From: RGIG3528 sp045616485
GTDB taxonomy: Bacteria; Bacillota; Clostridia; Lachnospirales; Lachnospiraceae
Length of the DNA stretch: 34,213 nucleotides
Assembly (NCBI GenBank): GCA_045616485.1
Contig: JAZLGU010000032.1
Location: forward strand, 1-34,213
Direction of reading: 5' to 3'
Part shown: piece by piece, positions 23,280 to 32,033 of the stretch
Layout of the letters: every line of letters begins with the position of its first letter
How positions within the stretch are numbered: the stretch's first letter is position 1
The notes under the pieces: model-generated
The model's input: only the letters and a program-made list of their open reading frames with translations
What the model was told of the DNA's origin: nothing
Database searches by the model: none
Position numbers and translations under genes: made by a program

Positions 23280-24368
23280 TTAATAAATTTGTTGTGTGAT
23301 ACAGTGAATATTACCCCCACCTACAATAATATCTCTGGCATATACAGGGATAATCTCGCGGCCCGGAAATGCTTCCTTTAAGATATTAACTGCCACGCTG
23401 TCGTTTTCATCACCAAACTGTGGAACAAGCACACAGCCGTTGGCTATATAGAAATTGGCATAAGAAGCGGCCAGTCGCTCGCCCTCTTCTCTTGTATCCT
23501 CGCCTTCCTCAAAAACGTAACCAGACAAATCTTCTTTGGTAACACAGACAGGCTTTTTAGGGATAGGCAGCTTTCTTATTCTGAAATGACGCCCTTTGGC
23601 ATCAGTTTCTTTTTCCAAAAGCTGTAAATCCAAACGGCTCATATGATACTGCGGGTCATTTTCATCTTCTGCCACTGCCAGTAAAATCTCTCCCGGTGCT
23701 GAAAAGCAACAGACATTATCTACATGCTCATTGGTCTCGTCATTGTAAATGCCATAAGGCAGCCAAATGACTTTCTCTGCTCCAAGGTATTTTTTAAGCT
23801 TCTCCGTAATCTCCTGCTGAGTCATAAGAGGATTACGGCCTGCAGACAAAAGGCAGGTCTTGGTCACTATGACTGTGCCCTCTCCATCAGAATGGATGGA
23901 GCCGCCTTCCAGCACAAAGGGAGCTGCGTCATAGCAGCTTTTGCCCAGATAGTCAGCAAAGCTTTTGGCCACCCTGTCGTCCTTATCCCAGGATGAATAA
24001 AGGCCATCCACCCGTCCGCCCCAGGCATTGAAAGACCAGTTGATGCAGCGGCTTTCCTGACCTTTTGTCACAAAAGTAGGCCCGGTATCTCTGGCCCAAG
24101 CATCATCAGTCTCCATCTCTATAATCTCTGCTACCTCTCCCACACTTGCCCTGCACTCATCAAGGTGAGCATGATCACAAAGAATAAACATTTTCTCATG
24201 TTTTGCAATGTGGTGAATAATCTCGGAAAAAACTTTTTTTGCAGGCGCTCCGTCATGAGGCCAGGAGCCCGGACGCACAGGCCAGATCATAAGTGTGCCT
24301 AAGTGCTGCTCAAACTCTCCCGGCATTCTGAATCCGTCTTCTTTTGGCATAGAATGTAAAAAATCCAT
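23280..24368 (-). CDS. aguA: Agmatine deiminase
   Basis: The enzyme converts agmatine to N-carbamoylputrescine and ammonia. It is 362 residues, the standard length for this pentein-fold family. The N-terminus has MPGEFEQHLGTLMIWPVRPGSWP, followed by DDAWARDTGPTFV and LEGGSIHSDGEGT. The catalytic His is in NEHVDNVCCF, and the nucleophile Cys356 is in GGGNIHCITQQIY at the C-terminus. Its ATG overlaps the nspC stop codon (TAATG), indicating coupling. Confidence 0.97.
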   Translation of the reverse strand: MDFLHSMPKEDGFRMPGEFEQHLGTLMIWPVRPGSWPHDGAPAKKVFSEIIHHIAKHEKMFILCDHAHLDECRASVGEVAEIIEMETDDAWARDTGPTFVTKGQESRCINWSFNAWGGRVDGLYSSWDKDDRVAKSFADYLGKSCYDAAPFVLEGGSIHSDGEGTVIVTKTCLLSAGRNPLMTQQEITEKLKKYLGAEKVIWLPYGIYNDETNEHVDNVCCFSAPGEILLAVAEDENDPQYHMSRLDLQLLEKETDAKGRHFRIRKLPIPKKPVCVTKEDLSGYVFEEGEDTREEGERLAASYANFYIANGCVLVPQFGDENDSVAVNILKEAFPGREIIPVYARDIIVGGGNIHCITQQIY

Positions 24369-25498
24369 TATGAAAGCCTCTCTTTGAAATCTTCATAGCC
24401 AAAGCTTTTAACTACATGACACTCACCATCGACATCCTCTGCTACGATATCGGGGAGTCCGAAACCATTAAAGGTATTATTTTTAACCATTGAATAAATA
24501 GCCATGTCCTCGAAGTAAAGGATGTCACCTATTTTAATCTCATGATCAAAAGAATAGTCTCCTATCACGTCTCCTGACAGACATGTGGCAGATGACAGCC
24601 TGTATGTATAAGGCTTTTCACCCGGCAGGCCTGAATCCTTTAAAGGAGGTCTGTAGGGCATCTCCAGTACATCCGGCATATGACAGGCCGCAGATGTATC
24701 GGTAATCAAAACTGTTACATCGCCATTTTTCACTATATCTATTACCTGACTTTTTAAGAGGCCAGCATTTAGTGCCACAGCCTCTCCAGGCTCCAGATAG
24801 ACTTCTACATTATACTTTTCTTTAATGTTTTTCACAAGCTTTATAAGCAGCTCTCTGTCGTAATCTTCTCGGGTGATATGATGACCACCGCCAAAATTAA
24901 TCCATTTAAGCTGATAGAGATATTTTCCGAATTTTTCCTCTACAGCCTCAAGGGTAGCAGCCAGATCATCGGAATTCTGCTCACAAAGAGTATGAAAATG
25001 GAAGCCGTCACAGCCTGTCAGATCATATCCTTCCAGGTCGCAGGCCAGGACGCCAAAACGGGAGCCCGGAGCGCAGGGATCATAAATAGCGTGTCCTTCC
25101 TGAGTGGACTTTTCAGGATTGATGCGAAGGCCGTAAGAAACGCCTTTTTCACGGCACTTTGTCTTGTAAGTCTCCATCTGCCTCAGGGAATTAAATACTA
25201 CGTGGTCGCAGTAAGAAAGGATCTCGTCAATTTCAGACGCCCTGTAACCCGCTGAAAAAACATGATTTTCCTTGCCCATACACTCAAATCCCAGCCTCGC
25301 TTCATATAGACCTGAAGCTGTACAGCCATCCAGATAACGGCTGATCAGGGGATACTCATAAAACATGGAAAAACACTTCTGCGCCAGCAGAATATGGCAG
25401 CCGGCCTTTTCCTTCACATCCTTCAATATATTCAGATTTTTAATTAAGGCTGACTCCTGCACTATATATGCAGGAGTCTTAATATCTTCTATTTTCAT
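24368..25498 (-). CDS. nspC: Carboxynorspermidine/carboxyspermidine decarboxylase
   Basis: This PLP enzyme of the alanine-racemase fold decarboxylates carboxyspermidine to spermidine (or carboxynorspermidine to norspermidine). It is 376 residues. The PLP lysine is Lys41 in LLAQKCFSMF. FHFHTLCEQN and WINFGGGHHITREDYD are conserved, as is EPGEAVALNAGLL. The C-terminal part has MAIYSMVKNNTFNGFGLPD. Its ribosome site is weak (CAGGT), 25 nt after the preceding dehydrogenase. The adjacent dehydrogenase supplies its substrate. With putrescine made by AguAB, spermidine is the likely product. Confidence 0.94.
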   Translation of the reverse strand: MKIEDIKTPAYIVQESALIKNLNILKDVKEKAGCHILLAQKCFSMFYEYPLISRYLDGCTASGLYEARLGFECMGKENHVFSAGYRASEIDEILSYCDHVVFNSLRQMETYKTKCREKGVSYGLRINPEKSTQEGHAIYDPCAPGSRFGVLACDLEGYDLTGCDGFHFHTLCEQNSDDLAATLEAVEEKFGKYLYQLKWINFGGGHHITREDYDRELLIKLVKNIKEKYNVEVYLEPGEAVALNAGLLKSQVIDIVKNGDVTVLITDTSAACHMPDVLEMPYRPPLKDSGLPGEKPYTYRLSSATCLSGDVIGDYSFDHEIKIGDILYFEDMAIYSMVKNNTFNGFGLPDIVAEDVDGECHVVKSFGYEDFKERLS

Positions 25499-25523
25499 TT
25501 AAACCTGATACAAATATACAAAA

Positions 25524-26783
25524 TTATGGTACAAGAACCGGATTCTCTTCTACTACCCATGGAAGGCCATACTTATTAAGAGCCTCCATATATGGATCCG
25601 GATCAAATTCTTCTGCAGTAAATACACCTTTTTTGTTCCAGATGCCCTTTACTACCATCATGGCTCCGATCATGGCAGGAACACCTGTAGTATAGCTGAT
25701 GGCCTGTGAGCCTACTTCTTTATAGCACTCCTGGTGATCGCATACATTGTAGATGTAGATGCTCTTTTCCTTGCCATCCTTAACGCCTGTAAAGATACAG
25801 CCGATGTTGGTCTTACCTACGGTACGGGGACCTAAAGAAGCCGGATCAAGCAGCAGCGCCTTGAGGAACTGAATAGGAACGATTTCCTTACCCTCAAAAT
25901 TAATAGGTGTAGTGCCTAAAAGGCCGATATTTTCAAAGCACTTCATATGAGTCAGATAGCTCTGACCAAAAGTCATAAAGAAACGAATCCTTTTTACGCC
26001 CGGTATATTCTGGGCCAGAGACTCGATTTCCTCATGGTGCAGAAGATACATATCCTTCATGCCAACGCCCTTAAAATCATACTCACGCTTGATGGACATG
26101 GCAGGTATCTCTACCCAGTGGCCATCCTCCCAGTAAGAGCCGGGAGCTGATACCTCTCTGAGATTAATCTCAGGATTGAAGTTGGTGGCAAAAGGATATC
26201 CATGGTCACCACCATTACAGTCAAGGATATCAATGGTATGAATCTCATCAAAGTAATGCTTCAATGCATATGCAGTATATACCTGGGTAACACCCGGATC
26301 AAAGCCTGTGCCAAGGAGACCTGTAATACCGGCCTTTTCAAATCTTTCCTTATAAGCCCACTGCCAGGAATAATCAAAGTATGCTGTAAATCCAAGACGT
26401 GCGCATCTTTCCTCATATACCTTTCTCCACTGTGGATCATCAGTATTTTCGCACTCGTAATTGGCTGTGTCTATATATGGCACCTTAGTCTCCAGACATG
26501 CATCCATAATAGTAAGATCCTGGTATGGAAGAGCCACATTAAGCACAGCATCCGGCTGGTAGTCACGTATAAGTGCTACTACTTCTTCTACCTTATCAGC
26601 ATCTACATGAGCTGTGGTAATTTTGGTAGCTGATATTTTGCGAAGCTTCTCTGCCAGTGCATCGCATTTGCTCTGTGTACGGCTGGCTATGCAAAGCTCT
26701 GTGAAAACGTCAGAAACCTGACAACATTTACTGATGGCAACCTGGGCTACACCGCCACAACCAATAACTAAAAGTCTGCTCAT
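25524..26783 (-). CDS. Carboxynorspermidine/carboxyspermidine dehydrogenase (saccharopine dehydrogenase family)
   Basis: This NADPH-dependent enzyme condenses aspartate semialdehyde with a diamine (putrescine or diaminopropane) to give the carboxy polyamine. It is 419 residues. The N-terminal Rossmann fold is MSRLLVIGCGGVAQVAISKC. The family segments YIDTANYE, GFDPGVTQVY and DILDCNGGDHGYPFATNF follow. Pairing with nspC separates it from lysine-pathway saccharopine dehydrogenases, although automated annotation often calls it Lys1. Its ATG overlaps the speE stop codon (TAATG). The true diamine substrate cannot be read from sequence; agmatine is another possibility. Confidence 0.92.
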   Translation of the reverse strand: MSRLLVIGCGGVAQVAISKCCQVSDVFTELCIASRTQSKCDALAEKLRKISATKITTAHVDADKVEEVVALIRDYQPDAVLNVALPYQDLTIMDACLETKVPYIDTANYECENTDDPQWRKVYEERCARLGFTAYFDYSWQWAYKERFEKAGITGLLGTGFDPGVTQVYTAYALKHYFDEIHTIDILDCNGGDHGYPFATNFNPEINLREVSAPGSYWEDGHWVEIPAMSIKREYDFKGVGMKDMYLLHHEEIESLAQNIPGVKRIRFFMTFGQSYLTHMKCFENIGLLGTTPINFEGKEIVPIQFLKALLLDPASLGPRTVGKTNIGCIFTGVKDGKEKSIYIYNVCDHQECYKEVGSQAISYTTGVPAMIGAMMVVKGIWNKKGVFTAEEFDPDPYMEALNKYGLPWVVEENPVLVP

Positions 26784-27637
26784 TAATTTTCTTCCTCCTC
26801 AAGTAAATCCTCTACGTACTTAGGCAGCATAAATGCTCCCGCATGAAGATTGGTAGTATAGTATTCTGTAGGTATTTTTAAATCTTCCCACATATTTCTC
26901 TTAAAATCCTTTAATGGATGATACTTTTTTGATGCAAAGCCGAAAAGCCAATATCCGGATGGAGATGTAGGTATATGAGCCTGATATACTCGGCTGATAG
27001 GGAAGGTGTGATAAACCTTCTTATGCATGCTTCTGCACGCCTCTGCATCCTCATCGTAGAAAGGACTGCCATGCTGATATACCAGCACTCCGTCATCCTT
27101 CAGTGCCTTGTAGCATCCTCCATAGAACTCCCTGGTAAAAAAGCCTTCAGAAGCTCCAAAGGGATCAGTGGCATCATTTATAATAAGGTCGTACTCTGCA
27201 GTCTTTGATCTTAAAAATCTAAGGGCATCCGTATTATATATGTGAACTCTCTCGTCATCCAGACCCTCAGCTGTAGATGGAAAATATGCTCGGCAAACAT
27301 CCATAAACATGCTGTCAAGCTCTACTATATCAATATGTTCCACATTCTCATATCTAAGCAGCTCCTTGGATACACCGCCGTCGCCACCACCAATGATAAG
27401 CACTTTTTTTACATTGGGATGCACTGCCATTGGCACATGCACCACCATTTCATTGTAGATAAAGCAATCCTGCTCGGAAAAAATAACTGAGCCATTGAGA
27501 GTAAGGAATTTACCAAATTCAGGTGACTGAAAAACATCAATATGCTGATACTCACTTTGTGCAGAATAAAGCTGACGATCTACTCTTATACCAAACTGCA
27601 CATTCTGTGAGTGATATTCCTGAAACCAAAACTGCAA
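26783..27637 (-). CDS. speE: Spermidine synthase family aminopropyltransferase
   Basis: It transfers aminopropyl from decarboxylated S-adenosylmethionine to putrescine or a related amine. It is 284 residues. Features are MQFWFQEYHSQNVQFGIRVD, the cofactor loop VLIIGGGDGGVSKELLRY near residue 80, the acidic VELDSMF, and the catalytic LIINDATDPFGASEGFF near 150. This replaces the common DSTDPxGPAEGLF. It begins 15 nt after speA and overlaps the next gene by TAATG. No S-adenosylmethionine decarboxylase (speD) is in this window, and the operon already has a carboxyspermidine route, so its real donor or acceptor is uncertain. Confidence 0.9.
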   Translation of the reverse strand: MQFWFQEYHSQNVQFGIRVDRQLYSAQSEYQHIDVFQSPEFGKFLTLNGSVIFSEQDCFIYNEMVVHVPMAVHPNVKKVLIIGGGDGGVSKELLRYENVEHIDIVELDSMFMDVCRAYFPSTAEGLDDERVHIYNTDALRFLRSKTAEYDLIINDATDPFGASEGFFTREFYGGCYKALKDDGVLVYQHGSPFYDEDAEACRSMHKKVYHTFPISRVYQAHIPTSPSGYWLFGFASKKYHPLKDFKRNMWEDLKIPTEYYTTNLHAGAFMLPKYVEDLLEEEEN

Positions 27638-27651
27638 TTCTTATACCTCCT

Positions 27652-29109
27652 TTACTTTTCTTCCAAAACATTAAGATATTCCAGCTTGGGATCTTCCATA
27701 CCCTGCATGGAGCATCCTTTTTCAATGGAATACTGTATATAATCTATAAGCTCTTCGCTGATTTCCTCACCAGGAGCTAAAATGGGAATACCCGGCGGGT
27801 ATGCCATAACAAATTCTCCGGATATTCTGCCGGCAGTCTCACGAATAGGCACCTTTTCTTTTTTACTGTAAAAGGCCTTTTTAGGGCTGGCCGCTACTCT
27901 GGGAAGCAGCATTTCCCTATCTACTTCAAAACGCTTTTCTTCTCTGCTGTAAAGACGACTGATCTCAGCCAGGGCTCCCATAAGTCTTTCCAGATCCTGT
28001 ATGCGGTCGCCAATGGAAATATAAGCCAAAACATTACCGATATCACCAAATTCCAGCTGGATATCGTACTCATCTCGCAAAAGGTCGTACACTTCGATGC
28101 CATCAAGGCCGATGTCTCTGGTATAAACACATAGCTTGGTAACATCAAAGTCATACACTGATGAGCCGTTAATCAGCTCTTTGCCGTAAGCATAATAGCC
28201 ATCTATCTGATTTATCTCTTCTCTGGCATACTCTGCCCACTCAGTCACCTTCTGGAAGGACTGTCGTCCACGAAGGGCAAGATTTCTTCTGCTGATGTCA
28301 AGACTGGCCATAAGCAGATATGATGCGGATGTAGTCTGAGTCAGATTGATGATGGTCTGTACATACTCTGCATTCATGCCATTATTAATAAGGAGAATGG
28401 AGGACTGTGTAAGAGACCCTCCTGACTTATGCATAGATACAGACGCCATATCTGCACCTGCCTTAATGCCGGAAATAGGCAGTCCGTCTCCAAAATAAAG
28501 ATGGGTGCCGTGAGCTTCATCTGCCAGTACTTTAAGGCCATGCTTGTGAGCCACATCGCAAATACCCTTTATATCTGAACAGATGCCGTAATAAGTAGGA
28601 TTATTAACCAGGACAGCCACTGCCTTTGGATGATTCAAAATAGCTTCTTCTACCTGGGCAGGAGTAATACCCAGCATAATACCTATGCGGGAATCTACTT
28701 CGGCATTAATATACACCGGACTGGCTCCTGTAAGAATAAGGGCATTAATTACACTTTTATGAACGTTTCTGGGAACAATAATCTCATCCCCTTCTTTACA
28801 TACAGACAAAACCATAGCCTGTACTGAAGAGGTAGTACCTCCTACCATAAAGAAAGCGTGCTCTGCACCAAATGCATCTGCAGCCAGCTGCTCAGCCTCT
28901 TTTATAACTGATACAGGATGAGAGAGATTGTCCAGAGGCTTCATGGAATTAACATCAATCCCTACACATCTGTCTCCCAATAAATCCACCAGCTCCGGAT
29001 TGCCACGGCCTCTCTTGTGACCGGGCACATCAAATGGTACTATTCTTTTTTTTCTAAAGCGTTCCAGCGCCTCGTAAAGGGGTGCATCCGACTGTTTTTT
29101 AAGATCCAA
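27652..29109 (-). CDS. speA: Arginine decarboxylase, PLP fold type I (Orn/Lys/Arg family)
   Basis: This is the first step of the operon: arginine to agmatine. It is 485 residues, similar to B. subtilis SpeA. The N-terminus has PFDVPGHKRGRG and VNSMKPLDNLSHP. The PLP lysine is Lys228 in SMHKSGGSLTQSS, preceded by LADEAHGTHLYF. The C-terminal domain includes PGIPILAPGEEI. Arginine specificity is inferred from the downstream aguA and aguB; the fold family also contains lysine and ornithine enzymes. The start is TTG at 29109: a stop codon is immediately upstream in frame, AGAGGT lies 7 nt before it, and the next Met is at residue 56. A TTG start may limit expression. Confidence 0.93.
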   Translation of the reverse strand: MDLKKQSDAPLYEALERFRKKRIVPFDVPGHKRGRGNPELVDLLGDRCVGIDVNSMKPLDNLSHPVSVIKEAEQLAADAFGAEHAFFMVGGTTSSVQAMVLSVCKEGDEIIVPRNVHKSVINALILTGASPVYINAEVDSRIGIMLGITPAQVEEAILNHPKAVAVLVNNPTYYGICSDIKGICDVAHKHGLKVLADEAHGTHLYFGDGLPISGIKAGADMASVSMHKSGGSLTQSSILLINNGMNAEYVQTIINLTQTTSASYLLMASLDISRRNLALRGRQSFQKVTEWAEYAREEINQIDGYYAYGKELINGSSVYDFDVTKLCVYTRDIGLDGIEVYDLLRDEYDIQLEFGDIGNVLAYISIGDRIQDLERLMGALAEISRLYSREEKRFEVDREMLLPRVAASPKKAFYSKKEKVPIRETAGRISGEFVMAYPPGIPILAPGEEISEELIDYIQYSIEKGCSMQGMEDPKLEYLNVLEEK

Positions 29110-29144
29110 TTATTCTACCTCTGTTTAGTCATTCCGTTTTTATA

Positions 29145-29178
29145 TAAAAATGTAAGCGGGCAAAATTTCACCCGCTTA
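29145..29178 (-). terminator. Hairpin between hdeD and speA
   Basis: On the minus strand TAAGCGGG (29171-29178) pairs with CCCGCTTA (29153-29160), followed by CATTTTTAT. It may end the upstream DUF308 gene. It could also be a leader hairpin of speA, because a promoter-like pair (29178-29206) lies just upstream and its transcript would begin within the stem. Confidence 0.65.
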
Positions 29179-29206
29179 TCATAAAGGAAAACTCCCAAAA
29201 AATCAA
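29178..29206 (-). promoter_or_regulatory. Candidate promoter for the speA polyamine operon
   Basis: On the minus strand TTGATT (29201-29206), 17-nt spacer, TATGAT (29178-29183), just downstream of the preceding gene's stop codon. The last base of the -10 box is the first base of the following hairpin. Confidence 0.55.
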
Positions 29207-29220
29207 TTAATATTTACTTA

Positions 29221-29847
29221 TCAATCCTTAATAATTATCTCACCATCAATAACTTCGCCGCCGCCATTATTCATGGCATTTTTTACATTCTTGCCAATGC
29301 GCTTGGCGATAACAGAAATTCTAATGATGGATACCAGGTCGAAAACACCATCCAGTACAAGAGAAATGCCTACAAAAATCATTAATGCAACAGGTGTGGA
29401 GAAAGGATCAAAGAGGGCGATGGCACCCAAAACAAGCAGAGCAATAGCTACTACCAGCTCAATCCACCAGAATTCGCTGGTCATACGCCTAAGATCCACT
29501 GCATACTGAATCTTGATCACGCCACCGATAATAACCAGAATAGCAGTCATCACTGCAAATACTTCAGCCATTATACGTGGAGCAACAGCTATATATGTAC
29601 CAAATGCTATAAGAGCCACACCCTGTACCAGACCAAAGGAGCCAAAAGCTTCCACTACTGCTACTCTGAAATAATTAATAATACGGATGACTCCCCATAC
29701 CGCCAGGACAATTCCTATGGCTCTGCACACAAATTCCACTGCATCTTCCGGCTTGATAATCATCACGACGCCCAGCACAATATTTGCCACTGCTAAAAGA
29801 ATCAGTTCCAATCTTGCCTGCTTTACTTTTTTCATAACAGTATTCAT
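29221..29847 (-). CDS. HdeD-family (DUF308) integral membrane protein
   Basis: The protein is 208 residues with six hydrophobic segments arranged as three related pairs, as in HdeD-type DUF308 proteins. Examples are LELILLAVANIVLGVVMII, AIGIVLAVWGVIRIINYF, GVALIAFGTYIAVAP, AVMTAILVIIGGVIKI, ELVVAIALLVLGAIALF and ALMIFVGISLVLDGVFDL. HdeD in E. coli is linked to acid resistance, but most Firmicute members are uncharacterised. The ATG at 29847 has GGAGG 10 nt upstream. A TATAAT box (29879-29884) precedes it. It appears to be a single-gene unit, divergent from ansA. Confidence 0.88.
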   Translation of the reverse strand: MNTVMKKVKQARLELILLAVANIVLGVVMIIKPEDAVEFVCRAIGIVLAVWGVIRIINYFRVAVVEAFGSFGLVQGVALIAFGTYIAVAPRIMAEVFAVMTAILVIIGGVIKIQYAVDLRRMTSEFWWIELVVAIALLVLGAIALFDPFSTPVALMIFVGISLVLDGVFDLVSIIRISVIAKRIGKNVKNAMNNGGGEVIDGEIIIKD

Positions 29848-29878
29848 AAGTAATTTTCCTCCATTTTTTATTTATTTC

Positions 29879-29884
29879 ATTATA
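29879..29884 (-). promoter_or_regulatory. -10 box for the DUF308 gene
   Basis: Perfect TATAAT on the minus strand, about 31 nt before the start codon. No good -35 hexamer lies at 16-18 nt (GTATTA or TATTAC). A CTTTTTG/CAAAAAG inverted repeat occupies the spacer. Confidence 0.45.
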
Positions 29885-29978
29885 ACACTTTTTGCAAAAA
29901 GTAATACTAAAAATAATATAAGATTTTGGCAAAATGCTCTCTCTCTAAAGATTTTGCTTTCCCTGCAACTGCCCTGTT

Positions 29979-29993
29979 ACACTTGACAAGTGT
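29979..29993. promoter_or_regulatory. 15-bp palindrome over the ansA -35 box (candidate operator)
   Basis: ACACTTG-A-CAAGTGT is a perfect inverted repeat with a one-base centre. It fully covers the TTGACA at 29983-29988. This position is typical for a dimeric repressor site. No regulator gene is adjacent. Confidence 0.55.
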
Positions 29994-30010
29994 TTACGAC
30001 TATATATAAT
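29983..30010 (+). promoter_or_regulatory. Promoter for ansA, consistent with a leaderless transcript
   Basis: TTGACA (29983-29988), 16-nt spacer, TATAAT (30005-30010). The expected transcript start, 6-8 nt past the -10 box, falls at 30017-30018, the first base of the ansA ATG. Confidence 0.82.
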
Positions 30011-30017
30011 GAGAAGC

Positions 30018-31016
30018 ATGAAAAAAATATTACTTATCGCAACAGGCGGTACAATCGCTTCAAAAAACAAAAATAATGGTCTGACACCACAGATTACACC
30101 TGAGGAAATGCTTTCTTTCGTTCCCAGAGCCGCTGCCCTGCATGACATAAGTGCTGTGAATCTTTTCTCTCTTGACAGCACTAATATTACTTACGACAAT
30201 TGGAGGAAAATTGCCGAATGCATTCAGGACAACTACAATGATTATGACGGTTTCATCGTGACACATGGCACAGACACTATGGCTTATACTGCTGCTGCCC
30301 TTTCCCAGATGATTAAGAATCCCCATAAGCCCATTGTCATTACCGGTTCTCAGCGTCCTATAGACCTGGATGTTACTGACGCCCGCACCAATCTTAATGA
30401 TGCCATTACAGTGGCCGCTTCTGATTTTAAAGCTGTGCTTCTGGTGTTTGATGGTAAAATTATAGCCGGTACACGTGCTAAAAAGACCCGTTCCAAGAGC
30501 TACAATGCTTTTTCCAGCATGGACTATCCGGTACTGGGTATTGTAATGGACTTTAAAATAACCCGCTACATCCCCACCCCGTGTCCTGCTGAAGAGGTCA
30601 GCTTTGCTCTCGCCATGAACGACAATGTCTTTTTGCTCAAGCTTACTCCTGGTATGGATCAAAGGATACTTCCTTTCATCTTTTCCAATTATGATGCCAT
30701 TATCGTAGAGTCCTTTGGTATGGGCGGTATCCCCGCTTCTATTCTGACTGAGTTCAGAGAGCAGGCCAAGGCGCATCCCCAGGTGCTGATCGTTATGGCT
30801 ACTCAGGTGGCCCATGAGGGTAGTGACATGAGTATCTACGAAGTAGGCAAAGAGGTTCGTGACAATATAAACCTTTTAGAGTCCGGCGATATGCCACTGG
30901 AGTGCGCCATTACCAAAACCATGTGGATTTTGGCCAATTGCCCCCAGGATTTTTGTTCCCGTGCGAAAGCCTTCTACACGCCTGTAAATTTCGACCTGAT
31001 TACTCCGGAGGACTAA
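30018..31016 (+). CDS. ansA: L-asparaginase, type I
   Basis: It hydrolyses asparagine to aspartate and ammonia in the cytoplasm; no signal peptide is present. It is 332 residues from ATG 30018. The N-terminal active-site loop is LLIATGGTIASK with nucleophile Thr12, and the second catalytic segment is VTHGTDTMAYTAAAL near residue 77. GSQRPIDLDVTDARTNL and ESFGMGGIP are also typical. An in-frame ATG at 30009 overlaps the TATAAT box, so it cannot be in the mRNA; 30018 is the start. No Shine-Dalgarno lies upstream of it, and the transcript probably begins at the ATG. The next gene follows 3 nt after the stop. It opposes AsnB encoded on the other strand. Confidence 0.95.
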   Translation: MKKILLIATGGTIASKNKNNGLTPQITPEEMLSFVPRAAALHDISAVNLFSLDSTNITYDNWRKIAECIQDNYNDYDGFIVTHGTDTMAYTAAALSQMIKNPHKPIVITGSQRPIDLDVTDARTNLNDAITVAASDFKAVLLVFDGKIIAGTRAKKTRSKSYNAFSSMDYPVLGIVMDFKITRYIPTPCPAEEVSFALAMNDNVFLLKLTPGMDQRILPFIFSNYDAIIVESFGMGGIPASILTEFREQAKAHPQVLIVMATQVAHEGSDMSIYEVGKEVRDNINLLESGDMPLECAITKTMWILANCPQDFCSRAKAFYTPVNFDLITPED

Positions 31017-31019
31017 GTT

Positions 31020-31949
31020 ATGAGGAAACATCGCATCCAAGTTTTGACCACATTATTATTTACACTTTTCCTGGCAGTTACAGCCCTGGGCTGTGGCGGC
31101 AAAAAAGTACTTCCCAGCTGCTCTCATCCGGCAACAGACAGTACTGTTAAGAGAATTTTCACTCAAAAAGTCAGCACCGTAACCAGTGCCCCATTTACCG
31201 TAAATATTATAAATACTGAGACCTTGTCTGTTCCTACTGCAAGAGGCATCAGCGGTCCCAAGGACTACCGCGAAGTCACCGGCGGGCTTAAGTATACTGT
31301 AGAGATTACAATCAAAGCTCCTACCGGCAGCTATACTTTTTTAGAGTATTACGAGGATGAATATACATTTAAAGGCACTACCCATCCCGCAACTTCTACA
31401 GAAAATTTCATAGCCAGAGTAAATCTGAGAAATCTTATGGACACCTTTGGCTCTATACTTTCCAAGGAGGGCATAAAGGATTTTGTCTATACTGAGGACG
31501 TAAGTGCTCCGGATAAATCGGCTGCAGTTTTCCTGTACTGCGAAGACTATGACACCATCAACAAGGTCCTTACAGCTTTCAAGAACGAAGCAAATGATAC
31601 TTATCGTGCCAACAACGAATATAATTCCTATGGTGTCTATATCATTACCGACAAAGCAGTCTATGATCATCTTGACACAAACAAGTTTATAAATGATTAT
31701 GCTCCCACTTCCCACGGGCTCACCTATGGTGCTGATACCATATCTGTGATAAGCGGGAAAAAGCCTACCCGTATCGGCTCCTGCACCGGCTCCTTTGATA
31801 AGGATCTTTTCGAGACAAAAGGTGCGGCTTATGCAGATACCGACCAGGAATACCGCGACTACAACAGTTTTGACTATGTAGTATTCTGGGCCTCATCTGA
31901 GCCCAACAAGGATGGTATATGTGACGTACAGCTTTTTGGAGTTAAATAG
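31020..31949 (+). CDS. Lipoprotein of unknown function
   Basis: The protein is 309 residues. A lipoprotein signal, RKHRIQVLTTLLFTLFLAVTALGC, ends at Cys25. The mature part is hydrophilic with no transmembrane segment and no motif I recognise. A central region (about 170-225) is rich in Tyr, Asn and Asp (ANDTYRANNEYNSYGVYII), and the C-terminus reads YVVFWASSEPNKDGICDVQL. It starts 3 nt after ansA. Its GGAGG site lies within the end of ansA, so the two are co-transcribed and probably coupled. A substrate-capture or sensing role linked to asparagine is conceivable but unsupported. Confidence 0.8.
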   Translation: MRKHRIQVLTTLLFTLFLAVTALGCGGKKVLPSCSHPATDSTVKRIFTQKVSTVTSAPFTVNIINTETLSVPTARGISGPKDYREVTGGLKYTVEITIKAPTGSYTFLEYYEDEYTFKGTTHPATSTENFIARVNLRNLMDTFGSILSKEGIKDFVYTEDVSAPDKSAAVFLYCEDYDTINKVLTAFKNEANDTYRANNEYNSYGVYIITDKAVYDHLDTNKFINDYAPTSHGLTYGADTISVISGKKPTRIGSCTGSFDKDLFETKGAAYADTDQEYRDYNSFDYVVFWASSEPNKDGICDVQLFGVK

Positions 31950-32003
31950 CATTTTCTTATAAGTATATTACTAAACCTTATAAACGATATAAAAACAAAC
32001 ACT

Positions 32004-32033
32004 TTGAAAAACAGCCTTATTCTATGTTAGAAT
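32004..32033 (+). promoter_or_regulatory. Candidate promoter for purO
   Basis: TTGAAA (32004-32009), 18-nt spacer, TAGAAT (32028-32033). The spacer and -10 box lie inside the hairpin at 32013-32056. The expected start is near 32040. Confidence 0.5.
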
